64,000 nt of DNA, from contig JBLZWL010000001.1 of the NCBI GenBank assembly GCA_049194865.1, positions 62,001-126,000 on the forward strand, in the 5' to 3' direction. Shown here in pieces: positions 34,934 through 43,114 of the stretch. The DNA is from Myxococcus terminator_A. Lineage in GTDB: Bacteria > Myxococcota > Myxococcia > Myxococcales > Myxococcaceae. A program made the position numbers and the translations under genes. Position 1 is the first letter of the stretch, and the number at the start of each line of letters is the position of its first letter. The notes under the pieces are model-generated. The model had not been told where the DNA came from and ran no database searches. It worked only from the letters and a program-made list of their open reading frames with translations.

Positions 34934-37204
34934 TCAGAAGCGTGTCTCCACTTCCAGGTGGAACAGATGTCGCGGCGCGTCCGGCGGAGTCTTCGCCGCC
35001 CGCGCATCCTTCAAGTCCACCACCCAGGCATACCGGCCTCGCACCGTCGTCGCGGACAGGAGCGTCCAGCCCGAATCCACCGTGGCGCGGACCTCCTGTC
35101 GAAGCCGGGTGCGCTCGGCGAGGTCTTCGTCCTTCCACTGGACCCGGGCTCCCAGTCGCAAGGACTCCACGGGGCGCAGCTTCAGCTCCACGAGGACCCG
35201 TCCATCGTTTCGAGGCCTCGGGCTCCCAGGCTCGACCACACGCGCGTAACCGGACTGCGCCGCCACGGAGACGGCCTCCGAGAGCTCCGAGCGGACCCGC
35301 GCGGTGACACCCCATCGGCCACCCCGGGAACAGGCGGGCACCTCCTCCACCTCCGCGTCGTCTTCCATCGCGGAGCATGCGAGGGCCCGACCCAGACCCG
35401 CCTCACGTGCCTCCAGTCGCAGTGAAGGCCGCAGCCACGACCAGGCCAGCCAGTCCACTCGCGCGGAGGCGCGGAGCTGCGTCAGTCCCGCCGTGCCCTT
35501 CACCGCGCCATCGGCGGGCAGCGTCCAGCCATCCACCTGCGCGCGAAACCGCCAGGTCTCCACGTTCCGATACAGGTAGCGCAGCCGCGCGCCCAGCTCG
35601 TTGCGCACCCGCTGTCCTTCGAGCAGGTCCGGTCCCGAGGTGGCACCGCTGTAGGGATTGGCGAACCCGCGCCCGTAGTAGCGCAGCGCCAGCTCCAGCT
35701 CCTGCCCTGTGCCGGAGAGCACCGTGCGCTGAAGGGCCGCCCAGCTCCCGCCACCATCCGGCGCCGAGTCGAGGCTGCGAGAGCCCTCGAAGAAGAGGTC
35801 CACCGCGCCCAGCCCCCAGCAGGCATCGAGCCCCACCGCGCCGAAGCCGCCTCCCATCGGGTAGCGAGCGTCCGGCTGGAAGTCGAGCGTGGCGCCCTTC
35901 ACCGACCACACGGGCCTCGCGACCCAGCCCGTCACACCGATTCGCGCTCGCGGCGAGAGCGTGAGCGTCGCGTTGCCACCACCGGCCCACTCGCGGAAGA
36001 CACCGGGCAGCGTGCGCGCTCGAAGCGGCTCCAGCCGAGCGCGCGACAGGGGAACAAGGACCTCGGGAGCCTCGCAGTCCGATGCGCCCTCGCGCGACGA
36101 TTCACACGTCGCCCGGTCCAGGACAGCGGACCGCTGGAGCGAACGACTCTGGTAGGAGCCGAAGCCCGTGAGCGACAGCTCCAGGCCCGCGCCCACCGGG
36201 CCACGCACGGTGCCCGCCACGCCACGGAAGCCCTCGTCCCAGCGGAAGTCCGGAGTGACGTCGCGCTCGGCTTCGGAACACGCGGCGCTCGCCAGCAGAC
36301 ACTCCCGCTCCAGTGTGCCGGGAGGCCGCACGCCATCATCCGCGAGGAAACCCTCGGGTGAAGGAAGCGCCGTCGTGTCCAGCGTGAGGCGCTGTCCGAA
36401 GCCGAGCTTGTAGCTGCCCACCAGCACGGAGGCCTGGGTGCCCGTCCATTGCGCATGAAACTTGGGCAGCAACACCGCCGAGCCGGGCGCGTCCACCATG
36501 AGCGCGCGCGTGCGAGTGTCTCGACGAAGCGCGCCCAACCGCCAACGCGCCCACGTCGCGAGTACGCCCACGCGAAGCCCCGCGAGCCCACTGGCCCGGA
36601 CCTGCAAGGCCACGGGAGGAGGCAGCGAGTCCGACAACGCGAAGGCCGTCAGCAGCCGCGCATCCCCCGACAGCGTCCCTGACTCGCGACTCACCAGGAA
36701 CGGCGCGAGTCGACGCCGCTCCTCGTCCGTGAGGATACCGGGCCAGGCCCGCCTCGACCTGGTTCTCCTCGCCGCGGCACCTTCGTATTGAGACAGGGGC
36801 GCCTCCGCCCTCGCCACGTCCTCCGCACGCGACAAGGAGGTCACCGCCCTCGCCGCATCGCCCGCGTCAGCCGCTCCCGAGAGACGCCTCGCACTCCGGC
36901 GCTCCAACCGGGCATCGACCTCCGCATAGGTCAGCCCGGGCAGCGCATAGAGCGCGCCCCGCGTCGCCTGCTCGGGCTCCACGCCCGTCCGCCGCAGCGA
37001 CACCAGCGCGGCCCACGTCTCCGCGGAGAGCGTCCCGTCCTCCAACAGCGCGAGCAGCTCCAGCTCACCGTCGACTTCGGGCTCCACCTCGTACGGCGCG
37101 GCCCACACCGGCCACGCGCCGAGGAGCCAGCAACCCAACCACCCATGGAGCAACATCCCGAGGAACCGAGGCACGCGGCGCCGGCACTGCACGCCAGGGA
37201 CCAC
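34934..37204 (-). CDS. Outer-membrane beta-barrel protein with a helix-hairpin-helix region
   Basis: A 756-residue exported protein. An Arg-rich start followed by a hydrophobic core ending in VWAAPY is the signal peptide. Residues about 45-110 contain short helices with LYALPGLTYAEVDARLERR, the look of a helix-hairpin-helix DNA-binding motif as in ComEA-like proteins. From about residue 195 to the end the chain alternates short amphipathic strands (for example VLLPKFHAQWTGTQASVLVG, SYKLGFGQRLTLDT) and closes with Phe, as expected for a large outer-membrane barrel. GTG 37204 is taken as start; ATG 37156 is an alternative that removes the positive n-region. It heads the barrel-lamin tail-nuclease run; a role in DNA binding or uptake is inference. 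Confidence 0.82.
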   Translation of the reverse strand: MVPGVQCRRRVPRFLGMLLHGWLGCWLLGAWPVWAAPYEVEPEVDGELELLALLEDGTLSAETWAALVSLRRTGVEPEQATRGALYALPGLTYAEVDARLERRSARRLSGAADAGDAARAVTSLSRAEDVARAEAPLSQYEGAAARRTRSRRAWPGILTDEERRRLAPFLVSRESGTLSGDARLLTAFALSDSLPPPVALQVRASGLAGLRVGVLATWARWRLGALRRDTRTRALMVDAPGSAVLLPKFHAQWTGTQASVLVGSYKLGFGQRLTLDTTALPSPEGFLADDGVRPPGTLERECLLASAACSEAERDVTPDFRWDEGFRGVAGTVRGPVGAGLELSLTGFGSYQSRSLQRSAVLDRATCESSREGASDCEAPEVLVPLSRARLEPLRARTLPGVFREWAGGGNATLTLSPRARIGVTGWVARPVWSVKGATLDFQPDARYPMGGGFGAVGLDACWGLGAVDLFFEGSRSLDSAPDGGGSWAALQRTVLSGTGQELELALRYYGRGFANPYSGATSGPDLLEGQRVRNELGARLRYLYRNVETWRFRAQVDGWTLPADGAVKGTAGLTQLRASARVDWLAWSWLRPSLRLEAREAGLGRALACSAMEDDAEVEEVPACSRGGRWGVTARVRSELSEAVSVAAQSGYARVVEPGSPRPRNDGRVLVELKLRPVESLRLGARVQWKDEDLAERTRLRQEVRATVDSGWTLLSATTVRGRYAWVVDLKDARAAKTPPDAPRHLFHLEVETRF

Positions 37205-37280
37205 CGTTCCCTACAGGCACACCCCACCCCGACGCCGTCCGAGCCCCGGACCGGCCGTCCACGGGCCAGACGCAACCGCG

Positions 37281-37472
37281 TCACACCTGAACGCTGGGCG
37301 GGTCCGCCAACAACAGCTCCTCCGTGACGGACCTCGCCGCCACCGCGCGAGCCTGGGCGGCGGCATACCGCAGGCGCGCCTCCTCGCTTCCATCCAAGGC
37401 GGCCCGCGCGCGACGCACATCGGCCTCGGTCGACATCAACAGCGCGGAGAGGTGCAGTCGGTTCAGTTCCAT
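37281..37472 (-). CDS. Possible small protein, 63 aa
   Basis: A 63-residue frame opening MELNRLHLSALLMSTEADVR and otherwise one Ala/Arg/Glu-rich helix (EEARLRYAAAQARAVAA). It lies 76 bases upstream of the beta-barrel gene on the same strand. A GGAG occurs about 11 bases before the ATG. Composition is coding-like with low-GC second codon positions, but nothing is recognised and a chance frame in this GC-rich DNA is possible. Confidence 0.42.
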   Translation of the reverse strand: MELNRLHLSALLMSTEADVRRARAALDGSEEARLRYAAAQARAVAARSVTEELLLADPPSVQV

Positions 37473-37673
37473 CGAGGGGGACTCCGGAGGGGGCGGCCCG
37501 CTGCGACGCCAGTATGGCGGCAGCCACCGACACCTTCATGTTTCCCGCCAATCCGTGCATTCCCAGGACCAGCTCGCCTGCCCCCGGTGCGGGCCTTCCC
37601 CACCCGCTCCCTCGCGGTGTGGGCGCCTGAACCACCGGCCGGCCCGGAGCGGAGCAACGGGGGACATTTATGT

Positions 37674-38465
37674 ATGCTGCACCCCGCATCCATGGGCCAC
37701 GTCCACATCGTCCGAGACCTTCCCTCCCCGCAGGAGGGCTTCTCCCGCACCGTGCGCATCTACACGCCGGATGCCTATGACTCGATGCCCTGGCATCGCT
37801 TCCCCGTGCTCTACATGCACGACGGGCAGAACGTCTTCGCGCATCCGGAGTCCGCCCTCTTCGACACCTGGTGCGCCAACCTCGCGCTCGAGCAGGGCGT
37901 GGACGAAGGCCACCTGGAGCCGTGGATCATCGTCGCGGTGGACTCGGGCACCGGGCGCCTCCAGGAGTACTCGCCCTGGGATGATTCCCACGGCAAGGTG
38001 AAGGCGCGCGGCGAGGCCTACGGCCGCTTCCTGGTGGAGCACCTCAAGCCGCTGGTGGACCAGAACTACCGCACGCGAGAGGGCGCCGAGTGGACCGGGG
38101 CCATGGGCTCCTCCCTGGGCGGCCTCATCTCGCTGTACCTGGGCTGCCGCTACCCGGAGGTCTTCGGCCGCATCGGCGCGCTGTCCCCCACCGTCATGTG
38201 GAGCGACGGCCGCCTCTTCTCCGAGTGGGGCACCCACCCCCGCCGCTGGACGCGCATCTACCTGGACGCTGGCGCCCAGGAGTTCCTCCACGCGGATGGC
38301 CTCCCGCTCAACTACGGCGAGGCCACGCGCGCGTTCTACGAGCACCTCAAGGCCCTGGGCTACGCCGACCACGAGGTGTCCCTCGTGCTGGAGCCCGGAG
38401 GCGAGCACCACGAGAAGGACTGGCAGCGCAGACTGCCCACCGCGATGCGCTGGCTGCTGACGTGA
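37674..38465 (+). CDS. Esterase-like alpha/beta hydrolase (Fes/esterase D family)
   Basis: A 263-residue cytoplasmic hydrolase of the PF00756 putative-esterase type. FPVLYMHDGQNVF forms the oxyanion strand and loop, WTGAMGSSLGGLISLYLG the nucleophile elbow (GxSxG, second Ser of GSS), and LEPGGEHHEKDWQ the catalytic His; the acid is probably in IYLDAGAQE. Such enzymes hydrolyse carboxyl esters, S-formylglutathione-like thioesters or siderophore lactones. ATG 37674 follows ACGGGGGA; an internal ATG at 37692 is a shorter option. The DUF2378 gene follows after ten bases in the same direction. Confidence 0.87.
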   Translation: MLHPASMGHVHIVRDLPSPQEGFSRTVRIYTPDAYDSMPWHRFPVLYMHDGQNVFAHPESALFDTWCANLALEQGVDEGHLEPWIIVAVDSGTGRLQEYSPWDDSHGKVKARGEAYGRFLVEHLKPLVDQNYRTREGAEWTGAMGSSLGGLISLYLGCRYPEVFGRIGALSPTVMWSDGRLFSEWGTHPRRWTRIYLDAGAQEFLHADGLPLNYGEATRAFYEHLKALGYADHEVSLVLEPGGEHHEKDWQRRLPTAMRWLLT

Positions 38466-38475
38466 GGCGCCCGGC

Positions 38476-39048
38476 GTGAAGTCCGGCAAGCACGTCCCGC
38501 TCGAACACCGGTTGGTCTACGTCCAGGTCGTGGAGGGCCTCCTCCAGCACGGCCTCCAGGGCCGCATCTCCCCTCGCCTCAAGACCAGGCTGGGTCAGGT
38601 GGGCCTCGACCTGAACATGCCCTTCTTGCCCGCCTACTCCGTGCTCATGTGGACGCAGTGCCTGCGCGTCATCGCGGAGGAGACCTGGCCTGGCTTGTCC
38701 CTGGAAGAGGCCTTCCGCCACCTGGCCGCCGCGCACGTGCATGGCTACGGCCGCACCCTCATCGGACGCGCCGTTTTTGGCGTCATGCGGCTGTTGGGCC
38801 CGCGCCGGCTGGTGCAGCGGATGCCGCAGACGTTGCGCGGCACGGACAACTACACGGAGGTGGAGCTCGTCGAAAAAGGCCCCACCACGTACGAGATGCG
38901 GATGAACTCCGTGCTCGACTGCCCCGGCTACTCGGAGTCGCTCTTCGAGCACATGATTCGCGTGGGCGGCGGCGAGTCCCCCAAGGTGACGACGCTGTCC
39001 GTGGAGGACGGCCACACCACGTACCTGCTCACGTGGACGGAGCGCTGA
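38476..39048 (+). CDS. DUF2378 family protein (myxobacterial paralogous family)
   Basis: A 190-residue soluble protein. The layout RLVYVQVVEGLLQHGLQGRI, LKTRLGQVGLDLNMPFLPAYSVLMW and FRHLAAAHVHGYGRTLIGRA resembles the DUF2378 proteins, a family expanded in Myxococcus and nearly confined to myxobacteria. The C-terminal half has a beta-rich part with NYTEVELVEKGPTTYEMRMN. Function is unknown; copies often sit beside kinases or regulators. It follows the esterase by ten bases and ends six bases before a convergent ATP-grasp gene. The ATG is preceded by GGCGCCCGGCGTG, without a strong ribosome site. Confidence 0.8.
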   Translation: MKSGKHVPLEHRLVYVQVVEGLLQHGLQGRISPRLKTRLGQVGLDLNMPFLPAYSVLMWTQCLRVIAEETWPGLSLEEAFRHLAAAHVHGYGRTLIGRAVFGVMRLLGPRRLVQRMPQTLRGTDNYTEVELVEKGPTTYEMRMNSVLDCPGYSESLFEHMIRVGGGESPKVTTLSVEDGHTTYLLTWTER

Positions 39049-39054
39049 CGGCGG

Positions 39055-40218
39055 CTAGGACGTGGCCTGGATGAAGCGCACCGCGTCCCGCATCGTGTCC
39101 TGGTCCGTGTGGCGGGTGAGGTACATCTCCTCGCCCAGCAGGCTGTGGTAGATGGGCGGCAGCTCGCGGTGGAGGATGAACGCGGACCCGAGCCGCTTCA
39201 CCACCTCATCGTGCGTGTGTTTGTAGCGACGGCCGTGACGGCGCGCGCTGTGACAGATGTGGTAGCGCGGCGTGTAGCGGAAGTCCGCCACCGGGTCCCC
39301 CGTCACCACCCGCGCCCAGAGCCGGTACACGTCGATGTCGCACGTGTAGTTCATCATGTCCGTCATGAAGCCACCGGGAGGCCGCAGGTTGGCCTCCAGC
39401 ACGACGAAGCGGCCATCCGGCAACCGGAAGAACTCCAGGTGGAACCAGCGCTCGCGCAGCCCGAAGGCGGCCACCACCTGCCGTCCGAGCACGTCCAGCG
39501 CGGGGGGAATCTCCAGGTGGCTCCAGAAGGAGATGTCCCGCCGCTCCACCACCGTCTCCATGCCTCCGTCGCTGTACTCGTGGCTGAGGGTGAAGACGAT
39601 GACGCCGTGCCGGTCGACGATGCCGTCGTAGGTGACGATGGTGCCGCGCACGAAGGGCTGCGCCACGTACGTGGTGGGCAGCGGGTGGGCCAGCGCGGCG
39701 TCCACGTCCGCGGCGCTGGAGACCTTGAAGGTGTTGGCCGCGCCCACGCCCACGTCGGGCTTGAGCACCAGCGGGTAGCCCACGCGGCTGGCGAACTCCT
39801 TCACCTGCGCGGCGTCGCGCACGCGGATGAGGTCGGGGTGGGGCACGCCCGCCTGCTGGAACACCTGCGCCATGCCCGACTTCGAGCGCATGCGGTGGAT
39901 GTCCGCCGGATGGAGTCCCGGGACATGGAAGTCCTCGCGCAGCCGGGCCTCCACCTCCAGCCAGGACTCGTTGAGCGAGTCGATGCGCTCCAGCCGGCCA
40001 TGTCGCCACGTGAGGTAGCCGGCCGCGCGCGTGAGGGAGTCTTCGTCATGCAGGCTGGGGACGAAGTAGTACTCGCGCAGGGAGTCGCGCAGCTCGGGGC
40101 GCAGCGACTCGTAGGCCGCGTCGCCGATGCCCAGCACCGTCACGCCCCGCTCGCGCAGCGCGGTGACGAAGTGGAAGAAGTGGGACGGGAAGTGCGGAGA
40201 GATGAAGACGAAGTTCAT
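39055..40218 (-). CDS. ATP-grasp domain ligase
   Basis: A 387-residue cytoplasmic enzyme. An N-terminal Rossmann-like domain (MNFVFISPHFPSHFFHFVTA) precedes the ATP-grasp fold: VGYPLVLKPDVGVGAANTFK supplies the ATP-binding Lys and glycine loop, AQPFVRGTIVTYDGIVD the second strand, and FHLEFFRLPDGRFVVLEANLRPPGG the Mg2+-binding Glu and Asn (ExN with Arg). ATP-grasp ligases join a carboxylate to an amine or thiol by an acyl-phosphate. The pairing substrate is not identifiable; stand-alone members make dipeptides, peptide modifications or carnosine-like compounds. A probable terminator of the upstream GNAT gene lies just before its start. Confidence 0.88.
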   Translation of the reverse strand: MNFVFISPHFPSHFFHFVTALRERGVTVLGIGDAAYESLRPELRDSLREYYFVPSLHDEDSLTRAAGYLTWRHGRLERIDSLNESWLEVEARLREDFHVPGLHPADIHRMRSKSGMAQVFQQAGVPHPDLIRVRDAAQVKEFASRVGYPLVLKPDVGVGAANTFKVSSAADVDAALAHPLPTTYVAQPFVRGTIVTYDGIVDRHGVIVFTLSHEYSDGGMETVVERRDISFWSHLEIPPALDVLGRQVVAAFGLRERWFHLEFFRLPDGRFVVLEANLRPPGGFMTDMMNYTCDIDVYRLWARVVTGDPVADFRYTPRYHICHSARRHGRRYKHTHDEVVKRLGSAFILHRELPPIYHSLLGEEMYLTRHTDQDTMRDAVRFIQATS

Positions 40219-40317
40219 GGCTCCTCGGGGCGACAGTCCCGGTACCCATGGACCATAGCGCGATGCGCGCCCGCGCCCAGTTCCTTGTCACAGCCCCCCT
40301 GCCCTCCCGAGGAGGTG

Positions 40318-40349
40318 CCCGCCGGGCCCCAGCCTGGACCCGGGGCGGG
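40318..40349 (-). terminator. Probable terminator of the GNAT gene pair
   Basis: CCCGCC and GGCGGG bracket a GC-rich loop, with GCCCC/GGGGC pairing inside. It lies 21 bases past the stop at 40370 and about 100 bases before the ATP-grasp start. No U-tract. Confidence 0.4.
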
Positions 40350-40369
40350 CCCCCCAGCGAGGGAGACCT

Positions 40370-41422
40370 TCAGCGCAGGTGCGTGAAGACACGCGGGGAA
40401 GCGGGCCACTCCAAGTCCGGAGACAGCAGCTTGCTCATCACCTGGCTGCCTCCCGCCCAGGGCAGCCACCCTGCTCCGAGCATCAGCCGAGTGGACACAC
40501 ACGGCCCCCGGAGCATCGCCGCGCAGCTCGCGCCCCGGCCCGCCATGTCCCGCATGGCCACGCGCAAGAGCCGCTTCTGCTCCGCGCGGGGCACCGAGTC
40601 GTGGAAGGCGAGCAGGTCCACCATGGCGATGGTCAGCGGCCCCCGGGAATTCATCTGGAGCGTGTAGAAGTTGACCAATCCCCTCACCACGCCGGCTCGC
40701 TCCAGGACGAGGGTGTGGGGCACGTCCCGGTACTGGAGCTGATGCGCGAGCCGCTCGGGCGTGTAGGCGTAGCCCAGGCTCACCGACTCCGTCATCCGCT
40801 CCACCAGCGCCATGCACGCCGGCAGGTCCTCCGGACGATAAGGCCGGATGCCCGCTTCCGTGTCCACGTGCGGAGCGCTCCCGCGCAGCCACGGCCGCGC
40901 GAGCGTGAAGAGCGCGCGCTCGGCCGCCGTCGGGGACCAGCGCGCCACCGCCGCCGCGTCGAAGACGTGGAGCCACAGGCCCATCGTGCCGAAGGTCCGC
41001 AGGCCCGGGGTCTTCCTCCAGAAGCGCCCTCCCGCGCCGCCATCCGCCATGCAGCCCAGCATCATCAGGGCCCCGCGCTCGCGCTGACGCGAGAACATCG
41101 TCTCCGTCAGCTTCCGGCCTACGCCCAGCCCACGGAACGCGGGGTCCACGCTGAGCCAGCTCCCGTACGCGCCCTCCACGGCGCGGTTCCCCAGTCGCAG
41201 GCGGGTGGGCTCCGCGAAGAAGACCCCCGCCAGCTTCCCGCCTGAGTACGCGGCCAGGCGGTACTCCCGCGGCGCGAGCCTGTTGCCGAAGACAAACCAG
41301 TCCAGCATGCGAGGCTGGAAGTCCGTCAGCGGCCCCTGCGCTCCGTAGTATTCGCCCCAGACACGGTTGACGAACTGGGACGCAGCCACCGCGTCCCCCT
41401 CGTAGGTGCGCACCTCAACCAT
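40370..41422 (-). CDS. GNAT-family N-acetyltransferase, two-domain
   Basis: A 350-residue protein with two GNAT-like halves. The first (about 1-150) has the acetyl-CoA loop VDPAFRGLGVGRKLTETMF; the second (about 200-330) starts with IRPYRPEDLPACMALVERMTE and keeps the fold (LVLERAGVVRGLVNFYTLQM) but without a clear RxxGxG loop, so it may bind the acceptor only. This layout fits peptide- or small-molecule acetyltransferases. ATG 41422 overlaps the upstream GNAT gene by eight bases, and GGAGCG precedes it, so the two are coupled and may work together or in one pathway. Confidence 0.86.
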   Translation of the reverse strand: MVEVRTYEGDAVAASQFVNRVWGEYYGAQGPLTDFQPRMLDWFVFGNRLAPREYRLAAYSGGKLAGVFFAEPTRLRLGNRAVEGAYGSWLSVDPAFRGLGVGRKLTETMFSRQRERGALMMLGCMADGGAGGRFWRKTPGLRTFGTMGLWLHVFDAAAVARWSPTAAERALFTLARPWLRGSAPHVDTEAGIRPYRPEDLPACMALVERMTESVSLGYAYTPERLAHQLQYRDVPHTLVLERAGVVRGLVNFYTLQMNSRGPLTIAMVDLLAFHDSVPRAEQKRLLRVAMRDMAGRGASCAAMLRGPCVSTRLMLGAGWLPWAGGSQVMSKLLSPDLEWPASPRVFTHLR

Positions 41423-42122
41423 GCAGGCGCTCCGGCGGAGCAGGGACACTGACGGCCTGCGACGGATGCGGACCGAACAGGTGGGTGTAGAGCGCGCGGG
41501 TGGACGGCGTCAGCACCTCCCACTCGGGAAGGTGGACGCGCTCCTCTTCCACGAGGACCTTCGAGTAGAGCGCCTCGTAGACGCGCTTCACCGTGCCCGG
41601 GGCGATGGCATCCACGTCGAAGGCGGGCACCAGTCCCACCAGCTTGAAGCCCTGGTTCTCCGCGTTGCGCTGCGCGCGCGCCGTCTTCAGCGTGGAGTAG
41701 TAGAGCACCACCTCCGCGCCGATGTTGCGACCCACGACCTCCAGCGCCGCGGTGCCCAGGAAGCCGATGCCCAGCCCGCGTCGAGAGGGCTCCAAGACGC
41801 CCAGGGCCGCGGAGAGCTGCAGCCCACGCACGTTCCGCTCCATGGTCAGCAGGCCGATGATGTCCCCGCTCTGGCTGGCACGAACCAGGATGCCGTACAG
41901 CGAGCGGTCCGGAGACTCGCCTCGCAGGAAGAACTCCCGCTCGTAGAACGAGGGCTCCAGGTGACGGCTCTCCGTGCCGACCCGGATGTCCGGATACCAG
42001 CGCTCCAGCAGTGCCGTCAGGCGAGGAAGGTCCTCCCGCGCGAGCTGCTCCGCGGAGCAGCCCTCCGGTACTTCAATCCCCGACAACATCTCCTCGAGAC
42101 TCCGCCAGCGCATCAGGTCCAT
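41415..42122 (-). CDS. GNAT-family N-acetyltransferase
   Basis: A 235-residue single-domain acetyltransferase. DIIGLLTMERNVRGLQLSAA is the beta4 region and LEPSRRGLGIGFLGTAALEV the acetyl-CoA pyrophosphate loop (R-R-G-L-G-I-G). QGFKLVGLVPAFDVD closes the fold, and a 60-residue tail follows. It is first in a pair with the two-domain GNAT. No ribosome site is obvious at ATG 42122; an ATG nine bases later is also possible. The substrate is unknown. Confidence 0.84.
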   Translation of the reverse strand: MDLMRWRSLEEMLSGIEVPEGCSAEQLAREDLPRLTALLERWYPDIRVGTESRHLEPSFYEREFFLRGESPDRSLYGILVRASQSGDIIGLLTMERNVRGLQLSAALGVLEPSRRGLGIGFLGTAALEVVGRNIGAEVVLYYSTLKTARAQRNAENQGFKLVGLVPAFDVDAIAPGTVKRVYEALYSKVLVEEERVHLPEWEVLTPSTRALYTHLFGPHPSQAVSVPAPPERLHG

Positions 42123-42514
42123 GCGCGCCACGGTAGGGCGCGCGGATGGGGAGCAAAGGGCCCGAGGACCTGAAACACCGCGGGTCTGTTTTTGATGAAG
42201 CAGCGGTGGCTCGAAACCGTGGCGTGCCCCACAAGCAGCGCGTCGCGGAGTGGGCACCGGCGGGGCGGGCCTTCTTCGTCGCGCGGACCGCTGTCGTCGG
42301 GCCGACGGGCGCACGCCTCGCGGGGCCGTGTCCGTGGAGGAGGGTCCCGCGTGGGCTGGCGGACGCGGGCACCGCGCCCTCGGGCAGGCGGGGTGGCGTC
42401 CTCTCCCGGGCGGGGACATGACGGGAGGGAGCCGGCCGACGTATGAAATGGGTGTCGCCCCCACACGTTGGGAACAGGGAGCGATTCCCGGAGGAATACC
42501 CAGGTGAGCCCCTC
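42123..42514. other. Intergenic region between the GNAT pair and the PH-domain pair
   Basis: Gap of 392 bases between divergent genes. Frames of up to 91 codons exist on the plus strand (42146-42421) but have shadow-like Arg/Gly/Pro composition and no ribosome site, so no gene is called. TCTGTTTTTGATGAAG at about 42183-42198 is the only AT-rich patch and may belong to a promoter. GGAGGAA at 42490 is too far from the next ATG to act as its ribosome site. Confidence 0.5.
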
Positions 42515-43114
42515 ATGACTCTCGGCGGACCCGTGACTTCCTCGCCCGGCCCGAAGCCCGCGCTCGTCCCCGCGCGCCCCGGCTCGCCGTGGAAGTTGCC
42601 CACCGTGCTGCAGCCGCACTCGAGCCTGCTCACCAACTACCTGCTCGGCTCGCTGCTCGCGGGGCCGGGGTTCCCCATCCTCGCGCTGCTGCGCTACTTC
42701 AAGTTCCGCACCCTGCGCTACGAGCTGGACGAGGAGGGCATCACCATGCGGTGGGGCATCCTCTTCCGGCGCGAGGTGTCCCTCACCTATGCGCGCATCC
42801 AGGACATCCACCTGTCCAGTCATGTCGTGGAGCGCTGGCTGGGACTTGCGCGCATCCAGATTCAGACGGCGAGCGGCAGCGCGCAGGCGGAGATCACCAT
42901 CGAGGGCATCCAGGACTTCGAGGCGATGAGAGATTTGCTCTACTCGAAGATGCGCGGCACGCGAGACAGAGGCGCCGCCGTGGCGAAGTCCTCCGCGCTG
43001 GCGCCGGGCGAGTCGGAGGCGCTGACGTCCGCGCTGCGCGAGGTCGCCGCCGAGGTCCGCGCGCTCCGGCAAGAACTTGGCGCGCGCACGGCGAAGGAGC
43101 AGGCGGATGAGTGA
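42515..43114 (+). CDS. Bacterial PH-domain membrane protein (YdbS/bPH2-like), first of two
   Basis: A 199-residue protein. After a Pro-rich start, one or two hydrophobic segments (about 38-62, LLTNYLLGSLLAGPGFPILALL) precede a bPH_2 domain with LRYELDEEGITMRWGILFRREVSLTYARIQDIHLSS and RIQIQTASGSAQAEITIEGI. The last 40 residues are helical. The domain pattern matches the YdbS/YdbT-type proteins, which come as pairs and are thought to act at the membrane; their role is not settled. ATG 42515 has AGGTGA eight bases before it. The stop overlaps the next start by eight bases. Confidence 0.86.
   Translation: MTLGGPVTSSPGPKPALVPARPGSPWKLPTVLQPHSSLLTNYLLGSLLAGPGFPILALLRYFKFRTLRYELDEEGITMRWGILFRREVSLTYARIQDIHLSSHVVERWLGLARIQIQTASGSAQAEITIEGIQDFEAMRDLLYSKMRGTRDRGAAVAKSSALAPGESEALTSALREVAAEVRALRQELGARTAKEQADE

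Noticed and set aside
42146..42446. Open frames of 91 and 84 codons in the gap before the PH-domain genes
   Set aside because: Arg/Gly/Pro-rich, no ribosome site, overlapping in several frames at once; this is the background of GC-rich DNA.
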